64,000 nucleotides of DNA. Source: DASUPK01 sp963831605. GTDB lineage: Bacteria; Actinomycetota; Thermoleophilia; Solirubrobacterales; 70-9. A model generated the notes under the pieces. The model worked only from the letters and a program-made list of their open reading frames with translations, did not search any database and had not been told where the DNA came from. The stretch lies in contig CAWHQR010000002.1 of the NCBI GenBank assembly GCA_963831605.1, positions 496,001 through 560,000 on the forward strand, read 5' to 3'. A program made the translations under genes and the position numbers. This document shows positions 16,026 through 24,729 of this stretch, piece after piece. Numbering within the stretch: the first letter of the stretch is position 1; every line of letters begins with the position of its first letter.

Positions 16026-17349
16026 CTGGCGGATAGTCCCCCGGCTCGCCCTCCTGCTCGGCGTCCTTGCGGTGCTCCTCGTAGAGCAGCTGCTCGTCGA
16101 GCGGCAGACCCTGGTGATGGAGCGCGTGCCCCATCTTGTCGCGCTTGGCGTTGAGGTAGGCCTCGTTGTGCGGGTTGGGCACCGACTGGATCGGGACCTG
16201 GTCCGTGACCGAGAGTCCATAGCCCTCCAGGCCGAGGATCTTCTTCGGGTTGTTGGTGAGGATGCGGATGCTGGACAGACCCAGGTCCACCAGGATCTGG
16301 GCACCGATGCCGTAGTCGCGCAGGTCGGCCGGCAGCCCGAGCTTCAGGTTGGCGTCGACGGTGTCGAGGCCCTCCTCCTGGAGCTTGTACGCGCGCAGCT
16401 TGTTGAGCAGCCCGATGCCGCGCCCCTCCTGGGAGAGGTACAGCAGCACGCCCCTGCCCTCCTGCTCGATGGTCGCCAGAGCGGCCTCGAGCTGCTCGCC
16501 GCAGTCGCAGCGCAACGAGTGGAAGACGTCGCCGGTGAGGCACTCCGAGTGCACCCGGACCAGGACGTCCTCCTGCCCCGCGACCTCGCCCTTGACCATC
16601 GCGACGTGGTGCTTGTCGTCGATCAGCGACCGGTAGCCGACGGCGCTGAACTCGCCGAACTTGGTGGGCAGCTTCGTCGAGACGATCCGCTCGACCAGCT
16701 TCTCGGTCCGCCGCCGGTAGGCGATCAGGTCGGCCACCGTGATCATCTTCAGCTCGTGCCTGGTGCAGTACTCCACCAGGTCGGGGACCCGCGCCATCGT
16801 CCCGTCCTCGTTCATGATCTCGCAGATCACGCCGGCCGGGATCAGGCCGGCGAGACGCGCCAGGTCAACGGCGCCCTCGGTATGGCCGGTGCGCTCCAGG
16901 ACGCCGCCCTCCTTCGCCTTCAGCGGGAAGACGTGGCCGGGCTGAACCAGATCGTCGGGCCTCGAGTGGGGATCGATCGCGACCTGGATCGTCCGGGCGC
17001 GGTCCGCCGCGGAGATGCCGGTCGTCACCCCCTCGCGAGCCTCGACCGAGACGGTGAAGGCGGTCTCCAGGGGCGCCTCATTCTTTGCCGCCATCAGGTT
17101 GAGACCGAGCTCCTGGCAGCGATCGTCGGTCAACGCGAGACAGATCAGGCCTCGGCCATAGGTCGCCATGAAGTTGACCGCCTCCGGAGTTGCGAACTGC
17201 GCGGCCATCACCAGGTCGCCCTCGTTCTCGCGGTTCTCGTCGTCGCAGACCACGATCATCCGGCCGCGCCGGATGTCCTCGATCGCCTCCTCGATGGTCG
17301 AGAAGGGCGAGTGCGTCTTGGTCTGTGTCTGTTCGGTGCCCTCGGCCAC
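16018..17349 (-). CDS. ribBA: Bifunctional DHBP synthase / GTP cyclohydrolase II
   Basis: A 443-residue fusion enzyme supplying both riboflavin precursors. The N-terminal RibB domain (about 20-225) has CDDENRENEGDLVMAA and PGHVFPLKAKEGGVLERTGHTE. The C-terminal RibA domain (about 228-430) has VRVHSECLTGDVFHSLRCDC (zinc cysteines), YLSQEGRGIGLLNKL and LTNNPKKI. The GTG start at 17349 overlaps the ribE stop by one base and is preceded by the strong Shine-Dalgarno AAAGGAGG; a longer frame into ribE was rejected. Confidence 0.95.
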   Translation of the reverse strand: MAEGTEQTQTKTHSPFSTIEEAIEDIRRGRMIVVCDDENRENEGDLVMAAQFATPEAVNFMATYGRGLICLALTDDRCQELGLNLMAAKNEAPLETAFTVSVEAREGVTTGISAADRARTIQVAIDPHSRPDDLVQPGHVFPLKAKEGGVLERTGHTEGAVDLARLAGLIPAGVICEIMNEDGTMARVPDLVEYCTRHELKMITVADLIAYRRRTEKLVERIVSTKLPTKFGEFSAVGYRSLIDDKHHVAMVKGEVAGQEDVLVRVHSECLTGDVFHSLRCDCGEQLEAALATIEQEGRGVLLYLSQEGRGIGLLNKLRAYKLQEEGLDTVDANLKLGLPADLRDYGIGAQILVDLGLSSIRILTNNPKKILGLEGYGLSVTDQVPIQSVPNPHNEAYLNAKRDKMGHALHHQGLPLDEQLLYEEHRKDAEQEGEPGDYPPGD

Positions 17350-17948
17350 TAGTGCTCCTCCTTTAAGGGTAAGAGTTGGCGCTGGACGTATCTGGCCAGG
17401 ACGTCGCATTCGACGTTGAGGCGATCGCCGGGCGTGACGGATCCGAGCGTGGTGCGCTCCAGGGTCTCCGGGATCAGCGAGACCTCGAGGCCATCGTCCG
17501 TGAGGCCGGCGACGGTCAGGCTCACTCCCTCGATCGCGATCGAGCCGCGCTCGACGACGTAGGGCAGCAGGTCCTCCGGAAGCTCGACACGCAGGCGCTT
17601 CGCGAAGCCATCGGCGACGAGGTCGGAGACCGTCGCCGTGCCGTCGACGTGGCCCTGGACGACGTGACCGCCGAGTCGGTCGGTCGGCCGCAGTGGGAGC
17701 TCCAGGTTGACCGGCGAGGACTCCTCCAGCTCTCCCAGCGTGGTCAGCGACAGCGTCTGACGCATGACATCGGCCTGGAAGCTCCCATCGCCCACCGAAG
17801 TCGCGGTGAGACACGCGCCGTTGACGGCCACCGAGTCGCCCTCGGCCAGCTCCGAGGCGAGACCCGCGGCGACCCGCAGGCGGGAACCGTCGTCCGATGC
17901 ATCCACAGCCTCAACGCGCCCCAGCTCCCTGACGATCCCCGTGAACAT
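17349..17948 (-). CDS. ribE: Riboflavin synthase alpha chain
   Basis: A 199-residue enzyme that dismutates two lumazine molecules into riboflavin. It shows the internal duplication of the family: MFTGIVRELGRVE and GDSVAVNGACLT in the first barrel, then GHVVQGHVDGTATV and GSIAIEGVSLTV in the second. The length is typical. It follows ribD after seven bases and overlaps ribBA by one base. Confidence 0.95.
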   Translation of the reverse strand: MFTGIVRELGRVEAVDASDDGSRLRVAAGLASELAEGDSVAVNGACLTATSVGDGSFQADVMRQTLSLTTLGELEESSPVNLELPLRPTDRLGGHVVQGHVDGTATVSDLVADGFAKRLRVELPEDLLPYVVERGSIAIEGVSLTVAGLTDDGLEVSLIPETLERTTLGSVTPGDRLNVECDVLARYVQRQLLPLKEEH

Positions 17949-17955
17949 CAGCCGA

Positions 17956-19086
17956 TCACCATTCCCGAAGCCTCGCGCGGACGAGGATGTCCTCGCCCAC
18001 CCCCTCGAACCGAGTTTCCAGGGGCCGTACCCCGTCGGCGATGCGGGCCGCGCCCTCGCCCTCGAGGACGGCCCGCGCCTGCGCGGCCCCGACCAGAACC
18101 GGCGCGATGAAAAGCCTCATCTGGTCGACCTCGCCCGCGTCGAAGAGGGCGCCCGCGAACGTGGGGCCTCCCTCGACCAGCACGTCCTGGATGTCCCGGC
18201 GCCCAAGCTCTGAGAGCCCGGCCTCGAGCCGGTCGCGGGGAGTGCGCCCGGGGACGACGATCACCTCGGCGCCGGCGCCCTCCAGCGCGTCGCGCTTCGC
18301 CGACGCCGCCTCCGGGGCGCAGACGACGATCAGGGGTGCCTCGTCGATCGAGCCGACCAGCGCCGAGTCGATCGGCAGCCTGGCGCCCGAGTCGAAGACG
18401 ACGCGCGCCGGCTGTCTCGCGGCGCCCTCGATTCGCGCGGTCAGCAGTGGGTCGTCGGCGAGCGCGGTGCCGATGCCGACCGCGACCGCGTCGCACTCGG
18501 CGCGCCAGCGGTGGACCAGCTCACGGCTCTCCGGGCTCGAGATCCAGCGCGAGTCGCCCGTTGGCGAGGCGACGCGACCGTCGAGCGACATGGCCGCCTT
18601 GTAGGTGAGCAACGGGCGTCCGGTCCTGGCGCGCTTGCGGAATGGCTGGTTGAGGAGACGGGCGGCGCTGGCCTCGGCCCCGTTGGCGAGCTCCACGTCG
18701 ACGCCTCCGTCGCGGAGCATCCCCGGGCCGCGGCCGGAGGCCTTCTCGGTCGGATCCTCCGAGGCGTAGACGACTCGCTCGATGCCCGCCTCGAGAATCG
18801 CCTCCGTGCACGGCGGCTGGCGGCCCGTGTGGGCGCAGGGCTCGAGGGTCACGTAGATCGCAGCGCCGGCGGGATCGGCTCCGCGGGATCGGGCGTCCTC
18901 GATCGCCGCACGCTCCGCGTGCAGGCCGCCGAGCTCGGCGTGGAACCCCTCGCCGATCACCTCTCCGTCGCGCACGATCACGGCGCCGACGAGAGGGTTC
19001 GGGCTCACCAGGCCGCGGCCGCCCTCTGCGAGCTCCAGGGCCCTGCGCAGGTACGAAGCTTCCTGTTCGGTGCTGACCGCGGCGAT
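17956..19086 (-). CDS. ribD: Riboflavin biosynthesis deaminase/reductase RibD
   Basis: A bifunctional enzyme of about 376 residues. The deaminase domain has LHAERAAIEDARSRG and VTLEPCAHTGRQPPC (zinc His and Cys). The reductase domain has YKAAMSLDGRVA, GDSRWISSPESRE and VLVEGGPTFAGALF. The first standard start (GTG 19008) would begin at SPNPLVGAVIV inside the deaminase fold, removing conserved YLRRALELAEGGRGL. An ATC at 19086, five bases after a perfect AAGGAGG, gives a normal N-terminus and is taken as the start. It is the first gene of the rib operon. Confidence 0.9.
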   Translation of the reverse strand: MAAVSTEQEASYLRRALELAEGGRGLVSPNPLVGAVIVRDGEVIGEGFHAELGGLHAERAAIEDARSRGADPAGAAIYVTLEPCAHTGRQPPCTEAILEAGIERVVYASEDPTEKASGRGPGMLRDGGVDVELANGAEASAARLLNQPFRKRARTGRPLLTYKAAMSLDGRVASPTGDSRWISSPESRELVHRWRAECDAVAVGIGTALADDPLLTARIEGAARQPARVVFDSGARLPIDSALVGSIDEAPLIVVCAPEAASAKRDALEGAGAEVIVVPGRTPRDRLEAGLSELGRRDIQDVLVEGGPTFAGALFDAGEVDQMRLFIAPVLVGAAQARAVLEGEGAARIADGVRPLETRFEGVGEDILVRARLREW

Positions 19087-19112
19087 GCTCGCCTCCTTGG
19101 GGTCGAGCTCGG

Positions 19113-19132
19113 TTGATTGACTGGTCAGTCAG
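19113..19132. promoter_or_regulatory. TetR-operator-like inverted repeat
   Basis: TTGATTGAC, centre TG, GTCAGTCAG forms a near-perfect 9-bp inverted repeat with two mismatched positions, in the 78-base gap between the divergent ribD and flippase genes. The TTGACTGAC-type half-site resembles those bound by TetR-family repressors. No such regulator gene is in the window. Confidence 0.4.
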
Positions 19133-19164
19133 CCAGGAATTGTACGCCAGTAATCTCCCCCGTC

Positions 19165-20607
19165 ATGCCGAGACTGGGACGGGTGCAGGCGACGGACGAG
19201 GCGCGCAGCTACGGGCGCCGCGCCAGCCTGCTCTCGATCGGGGTCGGCCTCACCGGGCTGATCACCTACCTCTACTTCGCGATCGCCTCGCACGAGCTGT
19301 CCAAGGACCAATACGGGCAGATCGCGGTGCTCTGGTCGGCGGTTTTCATCGTCGTCTCGGTCCTGCAGCGGCCCGTGGAGCAGTTGCTCTCGCGGACCAT
19401 CTCAGAGAACCTCGCTCACGGCGTGCCGATCAGGCACACCGTCCGGGTCGCTGCCACGATCCAGCTCTCGGTCGCGATCGCCTTCGACGTCGTCGCGCTG
19501 GCCCTCCGCACGCCGATCCAGGACAACCTGCTCGACGGCAACTCCACGCTCTATTGGATCGGCGTGGCGGCGGTCACCGCCTACGGGGCGAGCTACTTCG
19601 CTCGCGGGTTCCTCGCCGGCAGTCATCGCCTGACCATCTATGCGCTCCAGATCATCAGCGAATCGATCGCCCGCACGGCCTTCCCGTTCGCCGTAGCCAT
19701 CGGAATCGCATCCGGCCAAACCGCCGTCGCCCTGGGCATCGTGGCCGCCCCCACGCTCTCCCTGATCGTCGTCCCGTTCGCCTTCTTCAGGCGATTCGGC
19801 GGTGCGGCGCCTACCGCGGCGGCGGCCGGGGATGCCCCCGAAGGAACTCCCGCCGAACGGCGGCCTGAGGGGGCATCCGCGGGCGACGCCGCCGTTGATT
19901 CCCCCTCGGACGAATTCACCCTGGCACGAGGCGGACGCTTCGCGGGAGGGGTCTTCCTGATCATGCTCAGCGAGCAAACCTTCATGAACGCAGGGATCCT
20001 GACCACCAAGGCGACGGCGGGCGCGGCCGCGGCGGGCTACATCTTCAACGTCCTGATGATCGCCAGGGCGCCGCTCCAGCTCTTCCAGGCGGTCCAGACC
20101 AGCCTCCTCCCCCACCTCACCACCCTGGGCTCGCGAGGCGAGGAGAAGGATTTCCGGGCCTCCATCCGGGTGACCCTGCTGGCGATCGCCGGCTTCGCCG
20201 GGCTGGTCACGCTCGCCATGCTGATCGCAGGCCCGCAGCTGATGCAGATCGCCTTCGGCAAGAAGCACGACTACAACCGCGGCGACCTGGTCGTGGTGGC
20301 GATCGGCATGGGGCTCTACCTGTCCGCCGCGACCCTCAACCAGGCGGCGCTCGCGCGCGGACAGGTGCGTCGTGCATCTTTCTGCTGGCTCGGATGCGCG
20401 ATCGCGTTCGTCGTCTGGATCGTGGTGCCGATCGTCCCCAACGAGGTCACGCGCGTCGTCATCGGCTACCTCGGCGCCGCGGCGCTGCTCTGCTCGGTGC
20501 TCTACTGGCTCTACCGCCAGCCCCTCAGGCCGCGCGAGCATCGGGTCGAGCCCGGGTCGACCGAGGAGATCGAGCTGCAGCTGGCCTCGGCCGACGAGGC
20601 GGGCTAG
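19165..20607 (+). CDS. Polysaccharide flippase-like (MATE/MVF superfamily) membrane protein
   Basis: A 480-residue polytopic membrane protein with about 12 hydrophobic segments, resembling Wzx-type lipid-linked polysaccharide flippases. The N-terminal half has ASLLSIGVGLTGLITYLYFA and EHLSKDQYGQ-like sequence; the second half has LARGGRFAGGVFLIMLSEQT. A hydrophilic Ala/Gly/Pro/Glu-rich loop (about 216-262) separates the halves and is probably cytoplasmic. The ATG at 19165 is preferred over an upstream GTG because MPRLGRVQ starts directly before the helices. The substrate is unknown; no glycosyltransferases are nearby. Confidence 0.75.
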   Translation: MPRLGRVQATDEARSYGRRASLLSIGVGLTGLITYLYFAIASHELSKDQYGQIAVLWSAVFIVVSVLQRPVEQLLSRTISENLAHGVPIRHTVRVAATIQLSVAIAFDVVALALRTPIQDNLLDGNSTLYWIGVAAVTAYGASYFARGFLAGSHRLTIYALQIISESIARTAFPFAVAIGIASGQTAVALGIVAAPTLSLIVVPFAFFRRFGGAAPTAAAAGDAPEGTPAERRPEGASAGDAAVDSPSDEFTLARGGRFAGGVFLIMLSEQTFMNAGILTTKATAGAAAAGYIFNVLMIARAPLQLFQAVQTSLLPHLTTLGSRGEEKDFRASIRVTLLAIAGFAGLVTLAMLIAGPQLMQIAFGKKHDYNRGDLVVVAIGMGLYLSAATLNQAALARGQVRRASFCWLGCAIAFVVWIVVPIVPNEVTRVVIGYLGAAALLCSVLYWLYRQPLRPREHRVEPGSTEEIELQLASADEAG

Positions 20608-20647
20608 CGGCCACCAGGCCGCTCCACTTGGAGCGGAGGGCGAAGCC
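20605..20647 (+). repeat. Extragenic hairpin repeat after the flippase gene
   Basis: Directly on the stop codon, TAGCGGCC-ACCA-GGCCGC forms a 6-bp stem, overlapped by CCGCTCC-ACTT-GGAGCGG (7-bp stem, 20619-20636), then GGCGAAGCC. The same layout occurs at 43974-44006 on the other strand, and the 16-base core recurs at 49450-49465. It probably acts as a terminator and is a small interspersed repeat. Confidence 0.55.
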
Positions 20648-20665
20648 CGTAGCGACTTATGTGGG

Positions 20666-20683
20666 GCGGCCGCTTGTGGCCGC
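20666..20683. terminator. Stem-loop between flippase and cupin genes
   Basis: GCGGCC-GCTTGT-GGCCGC is a perfect 6-bp stem, shortly followed by a second GGCGAAGCC at 20692-20700. There is no T run, so intrinsic termination is unproven. It lies 47 bases before the cupin start. Confidence 0.4.
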
Positions 20684-20729
20684 GATCTGATGGCGAAGCC
20701 GGGCTCGGCGCCTCGGTAGCGTTTGTCGC

Positions 20730-21110
20730 ATGGCATCCGACTACGCGATCAAGAACTTCGACGACATCGACCCCGCCGGGGCCGACGGGATCGACGGCCG
20801 CTTCTCGCGAAAGTTCCTCGATTCCACCGAGCTCGGCGTGAGCCGGTGGCGGTACGAGCCGGGCAGGCAGACGTCCGGCCATCGCCACGGGGTGCAGGAG
20901 GAGGTCTATGCGGTCATCAACGGATCGGGTCGCATCAAGCTGAACGACGAGGTCATCGAGATCAAGCAGTGGGATGTGATTCGCGTCGCCCCGCAGGTGG
21001 CGCGCGGCTTCGAGGCAGGGCCCGACGGCCTCGAGATCATCGCCACCGGAGGCAGCAAGCCCGAGGGCGGCGACGGGGAACTAGTCGAAGGGCATTGGCC
21101 CGAGGACTAG
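20730..21110 (+). CDS. Cupin-domain protein
   Basis: A 126-residue single cupin. The barrel motif SGHRHGVQEEVYAVINGSGR supplies two His and a Glu that could bind a metal, followed by the second motif QWDVIRVAPQVARGFEAGPD, in which the usual His is replaced by Arg (VARGF), so metal binding may be incomplete. The function is unknown; sensing or small-molecule binding is typical. The stop overlaps the convergent channel gene by four bases. Confidence 0.82.
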   Translation: MASDYAIKNFDDIDPAGADGIDGRFSRKFLDSTELGVSRWRYEPGRQTSGHRHGVQEEVYAVINGSGRIKLNDEVIEIKQWDVIRVAPQVARGFEAGPDGLEIIATGGSKPEGGDGELVEGHWPED

Positions 21111-22108
21111 CCGAGGTCCCCGAGCACCGACCCGGCCTTCCGCGCCGGGCCCCGGGCGAACATCGCCTCCAGCTTGCGCAGGGCCTCCACGGTTCCCATC
21201 GCCACCAGCACGTCGCCCGCGCGCAGGACCGTGTCCGAGGCCGGCTGGGGATGGACCTTGCCGTCCGTGTTGCGCAGCGCCGCGATCGAGGTGGTGCCGC
21301 GCACCTCGCCGATCGTCATTCCCTCCGCCTGGCAACCCTCGCTGACGTCGATCTCCTCCATCCGGTACTCGGGCGCTACATCGACGACCCCGGTGACCTG
21401 CGGCTGGAGCGCCAGGCGGGCCATCTCCGCTCCGCTCGACTTGTAGGGGGAGATCACCCGGTCCGCGCCCGCGCGGAGCAGCTTCTTCTCCGAGTCCTCG
21501 ACGCTCGCCCGCGCGACGATCGTGATGTCCGCTCGAAGCTCGCGCGCGGTCAGGCAGGTGAAGATGTTCTCGGCGTCGGAGTCGACGCAGGCGAGGACGG
21601 AGATCGCACGGTCGATCCCGGCGGCCTTCAGCATCTCGTCCTCGGAGGGGCGGCCCTGCAGGAAGGGCGCGCCCATCTGCTCGGCGATGTGCTGGTTCTC
21701 GTCGAGGCTGTCGATGATCACGAAGTTGTCTCCGCCCGTCTGCAGGTCGCGCGCGACCTGGCGCCCGACCCGGCCGAAGCCGCAGATCAGGTGGTGGCCG
21801 TTTAGATGCTCGATCTGATTCAGCGTTCGGCGCTCCTCGAGGATCTCTCCCAGGTGCCCGGCGACGAAGAACTCTGTCACCGTCACCAGGGCGTAGAAGA
21901 GCGTACCCACGCCCAGGACGATCAGCAGGACCTTGGTGATCTGGCCCGCGAGATCGGGAGGGGTCGGGTCCGATCCGACCGTCGCCACGGTGTCCAGGGT
22001 GAAGAGGAATCCCTTCCAGACCGAGACGTCCTCGGTCAGCGAATACGCGACGCTGCCCGCGATCTGGATCGCGATGATCAGGACGATCAGCGCGGCGAGC
22101 CGCCGCAG
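21107..22108 (-). CDS. Two-TM ion channel with TrkA-N (RCK) and TrkA-C domains
   Basis: About 333 residues, like a MthK-type channel. TM1 is LIVLIIAIQIAGSVAYSL, the pore loop is FLFTLDTVATVGSDPTPPD, and TM2 is VLLIVLGVGTLFYALVTV. An RCK domain follows (HLICGFGRVGRQVARDL, GxGxxG nucleotide loop), then a TrkA-C domain. The filter reads TVGSDP instead of TVGYGD, so K+ selectivity is doubtful. No ATG, GTG or TTG precedes TM1; CTG at 22108 (CTG CGG CGG CTC) gives a normal N-terminus. A GTG at 21988 would delete TM1 and the pore helix. It lies 28 bases after rpe. Confidence 0.82.
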   Translation of the reverse strand: MRRLAALIVLIIAIQIAGSVAYSLTEDVSVWKGFLFTLDTVATVGSDPTPPDLAGQITKVLLIVLGVGTLFYALVTVTEFFVAGHLGEILEERRTLNQIEHLNGHHLICGFGRVGRQVARDLQTGGDNFVIIDSLDENQHIAEQMGAPFLQGRPSEDEMLKAAGIDRAISVLACVDSDAENIFTCLTARELRADITIVARASVEDSEKKLLRAGADRVISPYKSSGAEMARLALQPQVTGVVDVAPEYRMEEIDVSEGCQAEGMTIGEVRGTTSIAALRNTDGKVHPQPASDTVLRAGDVLVAMGTVEALRKLEAMFARGPARKAGSVLGDLG

Positions 22109-22136
22109 GAAGGGCTCTAGCTCGCCTCGCTCGCGA

Positions 22137-22844
22137 CTAAGCAGCGCCCGCCGCCTCCGCTATCGCCGTGTAGGCCGCGGCCGGATCATCGGCTCCGAAT
22201 ACGGCCGAGCCGGCGACGAACAGGCTTGCCCCAGCGGCGGCGACCCCGCCCGCCGTGCCCGGGTCGATTCCGCCATCTACCTCGATCGTCCCGGCGCCGA
22301 CCACAGCGCTCAGCCGCCCGACCTTGTCGGGCGAGTCGGGAATGAAGGACTGGCCGCCCCAGCCGGGGTTGACCGTCATGCAGAGAAAGACATCGGCGTC
22401 GTTCACGGATTCGCCGACCGCACTCACCGGTGTGCCGGGATTGAGGGCCAGGCCGGCCAGACAGCCGAGCTCGCGGATCGCGTTCAGGGTGCGGTTGATG
22501 TGGGGAGTCGCCTCTGCGTGGAAGGTGATGTTGTCCGCGCCCGCCTTGACGAACTCCTCGATGTGACGGTCCGGGTTTTCGATCATCAGGTGGACATCGA
22601 TGGCTCCGCCGGCGTCATGGACGAGGTCGGCGATCGAGCCGGCCACCAGTGGGCCGATCGTGATCGGCGGGACGAAGTGGCCATCCATCACGTCGACGTG
22701 AATGACGCGCGCGCCGGCGGCCATCACCTCCTTGATCTGGGAGCCCAGCTGGGAGAAGTCGGCCGAGAGGATCGAGGGCGCGACGCGCTTCGACGCGAAG
22801 AGGTCGCGGGGGCCGGTCGATGCGGTATCGGTGGCGGCTTCCAA
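22137..22844 (-). CDS. rpe: Ribulose-phosphate 3-epimerase
   Basis: A TIM-barrel enzyme of the pentose phosphate pathway interconverting ribulose-5-P and xylulose-5-P. Signatures are APSILSADFSQLG, HVDVMDGHFVPP (metal His and Asp), DVHLMIENPDRHI, TVNPGWGGQSF and EVDGGIDPGTA. TTG at 22844, two bases after the zinc-ribbon gene's stop, gives about 235 residues with a short N-terminal extension of about 20 residues; the true start is not certain. Confidence 0.93.
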   Translation of the reverse strand: MEAATDTASTGPRDLFASKRVAPSILSADFSQLGSQIKEVMAAGARVIHVDVMDGHFVPPITIGPLVAGSIADLVHDAGGAIDVHLMIENPDRHIEEFVKAGADNITFHAEATPHINRTLNAIRELGCLAGLALNPGTPVSAVGESVNDADVFLCMTVNPGWGGQSFIPDSPDKVGRLSAVVGAGTIEVDGGIDPGTAGGVAAAGASLFVAGSAVFGADDPAAAYTAIAEAAGAA

Positions 22845-22846
22845 GG

Positions 22847-23122
22847 TCAGATCGAGCGAAGCATCGAGTGCCCGCAGGCCTGGCACTTCATGTCCTCGGT
22901 CCGGGTGAGGCGGCTGATCGTCCCATGCTCGCCGCAGTTAGGGCACTGCGAGACGAGCTCGAAGCGGCGGAGGCAGTAGACGCAGACGAAGCGGCCCGGC
23001 AGCTGGGCGGGACGCAACCAGGGCTCTCCGCAGCCCGGGCAATTCGGGCGCTGCAGTGCGCCCTCCGCGGAGTCGGCGGAATCGGCGGTCTCTCCCATGC
23101 CGCTATCGATTCGTTCGGCCAT
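22847..23122 (-). CDS. Double zinc-ribbon protein
   Basis: A 91-residue protein with four CxxC pairs (CPGC near 28, CVYC near 47, CPNC near 60, CQAC near 80), enough for two structural zinc sites. The acidic Ser/Ala/Asp-rich N-terminus (1-24) is probably disordered. No catalytic motif is seen; nucleic-acid or protein binding is a guess. It sits between fmt and rpe in one operon. Confidence 0.8.
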   Translation of the reverse strand: MAERIDSGMGETADSADSAEGALQRPNCPGCGEPWLRPAQLPGRFVCVYCLRRFELVSQCPNCGEHGTISRLTRTEDMKCQACGHSMLRSI

Positions 23123-23141
23123 GTGACGAGGGTATCGAGCG

Positions 23142-24053
23142 TCAGACGGCGCGACGCGGTGGGTCGTATCCGCGCAGGAAATCGGCCGCGCTCATCGGCT
23201 TCTTTCCGGCTGGCTGCACGACCTCGAGGCTGAGACCGCCGTCCGACGAGCCGACCACCAGGCGACCGTTGCGGGACTCGATCGCGCCGGCGATGGGGCC
23301 GTCCTCCACCTCGCGGGCACGTCGCACGCCGAGGCGCTCGCCGCCCTCCAGCTCGAGAAAGGCTCCGATGTGAGGGGTCAATGCACGCACGATCCGCTCC
23401 AGCTCCGCCGCCGTCCGCGAGGGAGACAGGTGGCGCTCTGAGGCCGCGACCTTGTCCGCGTACGTGACCTGGGCCTCATCCTGGTCGGTGAAGGGGAGGT
23501 CTCCCGCCGAGAGCGCGTCGAGCGCCCTGACCAGCAGCTCTCCCCCGATCTCGGCCAGTCGCGCCGAGAGGGAGGCGTAGTCGTCCTCGGGCGAGACCGT
23601 GATCTCTTCGGTGAGCGCCAGGGGACCGGAATCGAGGCCCTCCGTGACCCGCATGATCGTCACACCGGTGACCGGGTCCCCCGCCATCAGCGTGCGCTCG
23701 ATTGGAGCGGCGCCGCGCCAGCGTGGAATCAGCGACGGATGCACGTTGAGCATCGGGAATTCGCCGAGCAGCGGCTCCTTGATCAGCTGGCCGAACGCGC
23801 AGACCGAGACCACTTCCGGTCGTGCGGCGCGGATCGCCTCGAGCGACCCGGGCGAGTTGACGTCGGCGGTCTGGTGCAGGTCCAGGCCGAGCTCGCGAGC
23901 GGCCTCCGCGGCGGGCGGTGGGTGGAGCCTGCGGCCTCGCCCCCGCTTGCTGTCCGGCGGGGTGACCACGAGCGCCGGGCGGTGCGGGCTCTCGGCGAGA
24001 CGCCGGAGCACGGTCGCCGCGAACTCACTCGTGCCGAGGTAGGCGGTTCTCAC
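23142..24053 (-). CDS. fmt: Methionyl-tRNA formyltransferase
   Basis: A 303-residue enzyme that formylates initiator Met-tRNA using 10-formyltetrahydrofolate. The catalytic domain has AYLGTSEFAATVLRRL, the folate-binding NVHPSLIPRWRGAAPIERTL (Asn and His catalytic) and the Asp in EGLDSGPL. The C-terminal tRNA-binding OB domain covers about 205-303. GTG at 24053 overlaps the def stop by four bases, the standard def-fmt pair. Confidence 0.95.
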   Translation of the reverse strand: MRTAYLGTSEFAATVLRRLAESPHRPALVVTPPDSKRGRGRRLHPPPAAEAARELGLDLHQTADVNSPGSLEAIRAARPEVVSVCAFGQLIKEPLLGEFPMLNVHPSLIPRWRGAAPIERTLMAGDPVTGVTIMRVTEGLDSGPLALTEEITVSPEDDYASLSARLAEIGGELLVRALDALSAGDLPFTDQDEAQVTYADKVAASERHLSPSRTAAELERIVRALTPHIGAFLELEGGERLGVRRAREVEDGPIAGAIESRNGRLVVGSSDGGLSLEVVQPAGKKPMSAADFLRGYDPPRRAV

Positions 24054-24709
24054 TCCTCGGTGGAGGCTTCGTCGGCATCTCCCTCTTCTTCCTCACTGTC
24101 GGGCGCGTAGGTGCCCCCTTCACGCAGGGCCTTCAGCGCGCCCTTGCGCTGGTCGCGCTCGGTGCGGTCGATCATCAGCACTCCGTCGAGGTGATCGACC
24201 TCGTGCTGGATCACGCGCGCCTCGAGTCCCGATGCCTCGATCGAGATCTGGTCGCCGTGGACATCCACTCCGCGTGCCCTGACGTGGAGCGGGCGCTCCA
24301 CGTCGACGATCACGCCGGGGAGGCTGAGACAGCCCTCCTCGGCCGTCGCCCCATCCTCCGAGCGCCACTCGATCTCCGGGTTGACGAGCACCGTCGGCTC
24401 GGCCTCGGAACCGACCTGGAAGACGAGCAGGCGGCGAAGCGTGCCGAGCTGCGTGGCGGCGAGGCCGACGCCGATCGCGTCGCGCATCAGAGCGATCATT
24501 CGCTCCGCCTCGGCGGCGAGCTGGTCGTCGAAATCCGTCACGGGGGACGCTGCCGAGCGAAGCACCGGGTCGCCGTACTTGACGACCTGCGAGAGCGCGG
24601 CGGAACGGCGCTCGAGAGCCTCCTGATCGACGCCCTCGGGCTCCCTCGCCTCCTCGGCGAGCTCGTCGTCGCGCTCCTCGACGGGGGTGTTGACGTGTTC
24701 CTCAGCCAC
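24050..24709 (-). CDS. def: Peptide deformylase
   Basis: A 219-residue metallo-hydrolase removing the formyl group from new proteins. All three motifs are present: GVGLAATQLG, EEGCLSLPG and QHEVDHLDGVL (metal-binding HExxH, with Cys from motif 2). It is longer than the typical 165-180 residues owing to an acidic N-terminal extension of about 40 residues and an acidic C-terminal tail. It lies 20 bases after priA. Confidence 0.95.
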   Translation of the reverse strand: MAEEHVNTPVEERDDELAEEAREPEGVDQEALERRSAALSQVVKYGDPVLRSAASPVTDFDDQLAAEAERMIALMRDAIGVGLAATQLGTLRRLLVFQVGSEAEPTVLVNPEIEWRSEDGATAEEGCLSLPGVIVDVERPLHVRARGVDVHGDQISIEASGLEARVIQHEVDHLDGVLMIDRTERDQRKGALKALREGGTYAPDSEEEEGDADEASTEE

Positions 24710-24729
24710 GCTTTCGAGTCTAGTCGGGC

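Noticed and set aside
17349..19164. FMN riboswitch upstream of the rib operon
   Set aside because: Only 78 bases separate ribD from the divergent gene, and no RFN-type conserved segments were seen.
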